7,866 nt of DNA from Planctomycetaceae bacterium (GTDB lineage Bacteria; Planctomycetota; UBA1135; GCA-002686595). The position numbers were made by a program, and so were the translations under genes. Positions 5,520 to 7,866 of this stretch are shown here, piece by piece. The number at the start of each line of letters is the position of its first letter. The first letter of the stretch is position 1. The stretch spans positions 1-7,866 of the forward strand of contig JABWBL010000143.1 in the NCBI GenBank assembly GCA_013360535.1. The letters run 5' to 3'. The notes below the pieces were generated by a model, which ran no database searches, was not told where the DNA came from, and saw only the letters and a list, made by a program, of their open reading frames with translations.

Positions 5520-5941
5520 ACGGTCCGCTCTGGAACACCGCGCTCGACGTGTCGCGCGGCTCCCGGATGCCCGAGGGCACGAGCGCCGAGTACGGCCTGG
5601 CCGAGGCGTCGTGGGCGGAGCGCTGCTCCAAGCCCGGCGAGGCTCCGCACGACGCGCACGCCCGCTTGGCGTCGTCCTCGATCGCGCTGCGAACGCTGCG
5701 CGTCGCTGGCGGGATTGCGCGGATGCTGGAAGGAGACTGCGACCCGACGCAGCTCCTCCGCGGCCTGGGCTTCGCGCCCGGGGAGTTCCAGTTCGAGGCA
5801 AGGACGAGAACCTGGGCCGACCTGATCGAGCTTGCCCGGCCGTCGCGCCGCGACGCCGAGACGCTCGGCGACACGATGCGCCGACTCGTTGACCACAACA
5901 CCTCCGCACGATGCACGTTCTTCTACGTCATCTCGCCCTGA
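5516..5941 (+). CDS. Hypothetical protein, translationally coupled to the coiled-coil gene
   Basis: A 141-aa protein beginning (V/M)NGPLWNTALDVSRGSRMPE. The frame is open 40 codons upstream, but the GTG at 5516 overlaps the previous stop by four bases and gives a normal start, so it is preferred. Residues ~60-90 (LASSSIALRTLRVAGGIARM) suggest a helix. A second helical part covers WADLIELARPSRRDAETLGD and what follows. There are three Cys residues, not in a metal-site pattern. No signal peptide, membrane segment or catalytic motif is visible and no family was recognised. Its stop supplies the first base of the next gene's ribosome-binding site. Confidence 0.65.
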   Translation: MNGPLWNTALDVSRGSRMPEGTSAEYGLAEASWAERCSKPGEAPHDAHARLASSSIALRTLRVAGGIARMLEGDCDPTQLLRGLGFAPGEFQFEARTRTWADLIELARPSRRDAETLGDTMRRLVDHNTSARCTFFYVISP

Positions 5942-5954
5942 AGGAGAACCGCCA

Positions 5955-6119
5955 GTGATCCGCCCCGACGTAACCGCGTGGACGTTCAACGTCCTCGTCT
6001 CCTTCCGCCTCGGCGGACGCACCTACCAACCTGGCGATGTCCTCAACAGGCGTCGCCTCGCGATCGGCCCGCGCAGGATCCGCAAGCTGATCGACTCCGG
6101 CAAGATCGAGGTCGCCTGA
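5955..6119 (+). CDS. Small phage-type hypothetical protein, 54 aa
   Basis: Begins (V/M)IRPDVTAWTFNVLVSFRLG and ends IRKLIDSGKIEVA. The GTG at 5955 is chosen because AAGGAG (5941-5946) lies eight bases upstream, the clearest Shine-Dalgarno site in the downstream cluster. The pattern FNVLVSFRLGGRTYQPGDVL, then a short helix with RRIRKLIDSGKIE, resembles small phage proteins with a compact beta domain (a GG-x-Y-xPGD turn) followed by a helix ending in an IE tail. Their function is mostly unknown, though they often sit among head genes. I know the pattern but not a name. It lies three bases before the next gene. Confidence 0.65.
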   Translation: MIRPDVTAWTFNVLVSFRLGGRTYQPGDVLNRRRLAIGPRRIRKLIDSGKIEVA

Positions 6120-6122
6120 CCC

Positions 6123-6557
6123 ATGAAGAACCAACCCATGATCGACAACGACAACCTGTCCGCCACGAACCTCGATGCCGTGCTCGCCGACGCCGAGCGC
6201 GTGTCGAAGGGAGCGCCGCCGCGCTACACGCGCCACCAAGCCGAGACGGCCATGCTCGACCTCGCGCAGCGCGCGGCCCGAGAGGGCGAGGGCGTGTGCA
6301 ACGCCTACGCGCGCCTGTGCGTCGAAGACGAACGGATGCAGAAGCTCTACGGGCTGGCCGAGGCCGACGACATGGCCCAGGACGCGCAGGCCGAACAGCT
6401 CGCGAAGCGCGCGACGCGGAACGAGCGCGTGTGGGAGCTGATGGTCAAGGGCGCGCACAACAACCGCCGCGAGGGCGAGACCGTGGAGCAAGCGCTCGAT
6501 CGGATGCTCCAGACCGACAAGACGTACCAGGACGCCTACGCCCTGTATTGCGAGTAG
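6123..6557 (+). CDS. Helical protein with an internal duplication, unknown function
   Basis: A 144-aa mostly helical protein. Two segments of about 40 residues resemble each other. The first includes AAREGEGVCNAYARLCVEDE then RMQKLYGLAE (about residues 57-86). The second includes NNRREGETVEQALDRMLQTD then KTYQDAYALYCE (about 112-144). Shared positions are REGE, V, A, R, a D or E-D pair and Q-x(2)-Y/AY-L-Y. Such helical hairpins (gen-x-AYxRLL-x-D-x-LxxxY) occur in many phage proteins of unknown role. The start at 6123 lacks a Shine-Dalgarno site, and an ATG five codons on (6138) is an alternative. It follows the 54-aa gene by three bases and is probably co-transcribed with it. Confidence 0.7.
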   Translation: MKNQPMIDNDNLSATNLDAVLADAERVSKGAPPRYTRHQAETAMLDLAQRAAREGEGVCNAYARLCVEDERMQKLYGLAEADDMAQDAQAEQLAKRATRNERVWELMVKGAHNNRREGETVEQALDRMLQTDKTYQDAYALYCE

Positions 6558-6596
6558 CGCTCAAGGCCGCCGCAAACCGCCGCCGACGAGACCTGA

Positions 6597-6902
6597 ATGG
6601 CCAAGTCCCTGATCTCCCAGCTCAGTCCAGCAACGCACCGCGTTCTCGCGGCGGCGCTGATCCATGAGAGGCAGTTCCGCAAGCCCATGAGCGCGGGCAT
6701 GGTTCGTCGTCTGTGTGAGGCGGAGGGCGCAAGCTACACCGCGTGTCTCACGTTCATCCGTGGTGAGGGTCTTGAAGGCGGCAAGCCGGTTCGACTCGAT
6801 GGCGAGTGGTCGTCCATCGACGCCCCCGACGACGAGACCGAGGCCGCCCTCAACTGGTCCGAGAAGCACGGCGATCCGGCACCCGGCCCGAGCGCGAGTT
6901 GA
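6597..6902 (+). CDS. Hypothetical protein, 101 aa, possibly winged-helix
   Basis: Begins MAKSLISQLSPATHRVLAAA and ends HGDPAPGPSAS. Residues ~5-65 (LSPATHRVLAAALIHERQFR, then MSAGMVRRLCEAEGASYTAC) look helical, with a possible HTH around MVRRLCEAEGASYTACLTFI. The tail from ~70 is acidic, then Pro/Ser-rich and probably disordered. The ATG follows a 39-base gap with no obvious ribosome-binding site. No family was recognised. The forward frame is favoured over a long minus-strand opening at the same place, which is Arg/Gly-rich and lacks recognisable motifs. Confidence 0.55.
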   Translation: MAKSLISQLSPATHRVLAAALIHERQFRKPMSAGMVRRLCEAEGASYTACLTFIRGEGLEGGKPVRLDGEWSSIDAPDDETEAALNWSEKHGDPAPGPSAS

Positions 6903-7063
6903 TCGCTCGGCTCCTCTCCATCCTCGCGCACAGCTTAGCGCGCGTCCGCGAACGTCGCCAACAGCGCGCCCGCGCTGGACGACCTTCTTCGTCGCGAGGC
7001 CGCGCGCACACCTTGGACATGGAACGGCGGCGGCGCGTTGGGCTTCGTCGCTCGGCGCGGTAG
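6899..7063 (+). CDS. Possible very small ORF, 54 aa, basic amphipathic helix
   Basis: A TTG at 6899 overlaps the previous stop (TTGA) and opens a frame reading (L/M)IARLLSILAHSLARVRERRQ then an Arg/Ser-rich tail ending at TAG 7061-7063. The first 25 residues form a plausible amphipathic or hydrophobic helix followed by basic residues, as in some tiny phage proteins. The rest looks like chance translation of GC-rich DNA. No ribosome-binding site is clear. It may be an artefact. Confidence 0.22.
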   Translation: MIARLLSILAHSLARVRERRQQRARAGRPSSSRGRAHTLDMERRRRVGLRRSAR

Positions 7064-7254
7064 GCCCTCGGTCGCGCGAGCCAGCTCGACTCAGAAATCC
7101 GTCCGCCACGAACCGCCACAGCCCGACGCTCGCCGCCTGCGCGAGAAATGTCCGATGGCGAGTGGATTCGTGACCGAGGTTCCGTCGTGCCTGGGGCAGT
7201 TCCGGCGGCGAAGTCCGCGCTGTCTTGGGCCACCCTTTGAAAAGGAAATCGACA
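7064..7254. other. Apparently non-coding spacer before the last gene
   Basis: No forward or reverse frame here is convincing. A 30-codon opening at 7148-7240 begins with ATG but lacks a ribosome-binding site. The spacer probably carries the promoter of the 7255 gene, although I could not pick -35/-10 elements. Together with the doubtful ORF before it, the gap between confident genes is about 350 bases, the longest in the downstream half. Confidence 0.4.
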
Positions 7255-7659
7255 GTGAATCTCAACAAGTCTGCTCACCGGCAGGACGAACCGTGGGACC
7301 CCGCGACGCGGGTGTCCTTCCCCCGCAACGCCTTTCTCGAAGTCAGGTACCGGCACGGCGAACTCCAACTCGGAGTCGCGGTCCGGGACGACAAGGGATG
7401 GAACCCGGAGCACGATGCTCTCGGGTACTTCGTGCACGCGGGAGTCGTTGCGCCGAACTGGTACCGCATCAGCGAGGCCGACTACCTCATGCTCTTGGGC
7501 CGGTTGAAGGCCGACCCGAGGTGCGAGGTTGAGGTCGAGGTGCGTCGCGATGATCTCGTCTTCGCCTTCGGCAAGGTGACGCGGCTCGAAGTCGTGCACC
7601 ACCTCTTCACGGACGCCGAGGACGAGGACGACCGCCTGCGCGAGCGCATGGCGAGCTGA
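7255..7659 (+). CDS. Hypothetical protein, 134 aa, acidic C-terminus
   Basis: The GTG at 7255 is chosen over the in-frame TTG at 7225 because AAAAGGA (7240-7246) lies eight bases upstream. The protein begins (V/M)NLNKSAHRQDEPWDPATRV. Its body alternates short hydrophobic and charged stretches (FLEVRYRHGELQLGVAVRDD, then YFVHAGVVAPNWYRISEADY), suggesting a small mostly beta fold. The end (DAEDEDDRLRERMAS) is acidic. No family, motif or signal peptide was recognised. It stands apart from the upstream cluster and is followed by a terminator, so it may be its own transcription unit, for example a regulator, anti-defence or helper-interaction factor. That is speculation. Confidence 0.65.
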   Translation: MNLNKSAHRQDEPWDPATRVSFPRNAFLEVRYRHGELQLGVAVRDDKGWNPEHDALGYFVHAGVVAPNWYRISEADYLMLLGRLKADPRCEVEVEVRRDDLVFAFGKVTRLEVVHHLFTDAEDEDDRLRERMAS

Positions 7660-7684
7660 TCCCACCTCGACGAAGACATCCACA

Positions 7685-7717
7685 GGCCCCGGCCGGTCCA
7701 TGCGATCGGTCGGGGCC
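7685..7717 (+). terminator. Intrinsic terminator after the 134-aa gene
   Basis: GGCCCCGGCCG (7685-7695) pairs with CGGTCGGGGCC (7707-7717), eleven pairs with one G-U, around an 11-base loop. TTCTTCGTTCGCTTCT follows, a T/C-rich tail typical of terminators in GC-rich bacteria. It lies 25 bases past the stop at 7659. Confidence 0.7.
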
Positions 7718-7750
7718 TTCTTCGTTCGCTTCTCGATCTACGTTCCGACC

Positions 7751-7776
7751 GGCGACCCACCGGCTTCCGGGTCGCC
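7751..7776. repeat. Perfect 8-bp inverted repeat between two terminator-like hairpins
   Basis: GGCGACCC (7751-7758) and GGGTCGCC (7769-7776) pair perfectly around ten bases. An inner alternative, CCGG (7760-7763) with CCGG (7767-7770), competes with it. It may be an operator or an additional RNA stem in the intergenic region. Confidence 0.4.
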
Positions 7777-7782
7777 ACCAAC

Positions 7783-7817
7783 GGCCCCGGCCCGCCCTCA
7801 CCGGCGCGGTCGGGGCC
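7783..7817. terminator. Second terminator-like hairpin, near-duplicate of the one at 7685
   Basis: GGCCCCGGCC (7783-7792) pairs with GGTCGGGGCC (7808-7817), ten pairs with one G-U, around a 15-base loop. Both arms are identical to the 10-mers of the first terminator. The tail is GCTCTCGTTC, weaker than that of the first. It could be a back-up terminator or could serve a gene coming from the right on the minus strand. The remaining bases to 7866 show no supported gene; an ATG at 7836 opens a frame too short to judge. Confidence 0.45.
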
Positions 7818-7866
7818 GCTCTCGTTCACCGGCCCATGCTCCGCCCACGCGCCGCGCCCACGATCG

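Noticed and set aside
7148..7240. A 30-codon ORF in the late spacer
   Set aside because: Too short, no ribosome-binding site and no recognisable features.
1..7866. CRISPR array, tRNA, rRNA or IS element
   Set aside because: No regularly spaced repeats with unique spacers, no cloverleaf with a recognisable anticodon arm, and no transposase or terminal inverted repeats were seen. The iteron copies are too closely spaced for CRISPR.

Overview
This is a GC-rich window (roughly two thirds G+C by eye). It looks like the left part of an integrated mobile element of the phage-satellite or small-prophage type. The only chromosomal-looking sequence is at the far left. It is a minus-strand fragment that reads as the C-terminal part of an ECF/sigma-70-like factor: region 4 helix-turn-helix, then a membrane-spanning segment. 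From memory, that architecture is common in Planctomycetota. Together with the GC content, frequent GTG starts and patchy Shine-Dalgarno sites, it weakly suggests a planctomycete host. Myxobacteria or another GC-rich phylum are not excluded.

Layout. Positions 1-333 (minus) hold the sigma-factor fragment, which loses its frame at an in-frame stop at 334-336. The element's left edge is probably nearby. Positions 337-643 are a non-coding leader with small hairpins. Positions 644-3662 are a tight plus-strand operon with overlapping stops and starts: two small excisionase-like winged-HTH proteins, then an 873-residue primase-helicase (AEP-type primase plus P4/D5-type SF3 helicase). Positions 3663-4106 are non-coding and contain repeats of an 11-mer, GGTCCGGGGTC, two perfect copies in one orientation and four in the other. 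This is a strong candidate for an iteron-type replication origin. Positions 4107-4658 encode a terminase-small-subunit-like protein. Positions 4659-4952 hold six consecutive hairpins, a candidate structured RNA that ends in a terminator-like stem. Positions 4953-6902 carry five small plus-strand genes with no recognised function: a coiled-coil protein, a 141-aa protein, a 54-aa protein, a protein with an internal duplication and a 101-aa protein. A possible very small ORF and about 190 bases of apparent non-coding sequence follow. A last 134-aa gene is at 7255-7659. It is followed by a terminator, a second inverted repeat and a near-duplicate of the first terminator hairpin.

How the parts may work together. 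The order xis-like HTH, primase-helicase, iteron-like origin, terS resembles satellites such as SaPI/PICI elements, and the primase-helicase plus adjacent repeats resembles P4 alpha/crr. Such an element would excise, replicate from its own origin and redirect a helper phage's packaging through its own TerS. No integrase, large terminase, portal, capsid or tail gene is recognisable in the window. The right end of the element is not seen, so an ordinary prophage with those genes further right remains possible.
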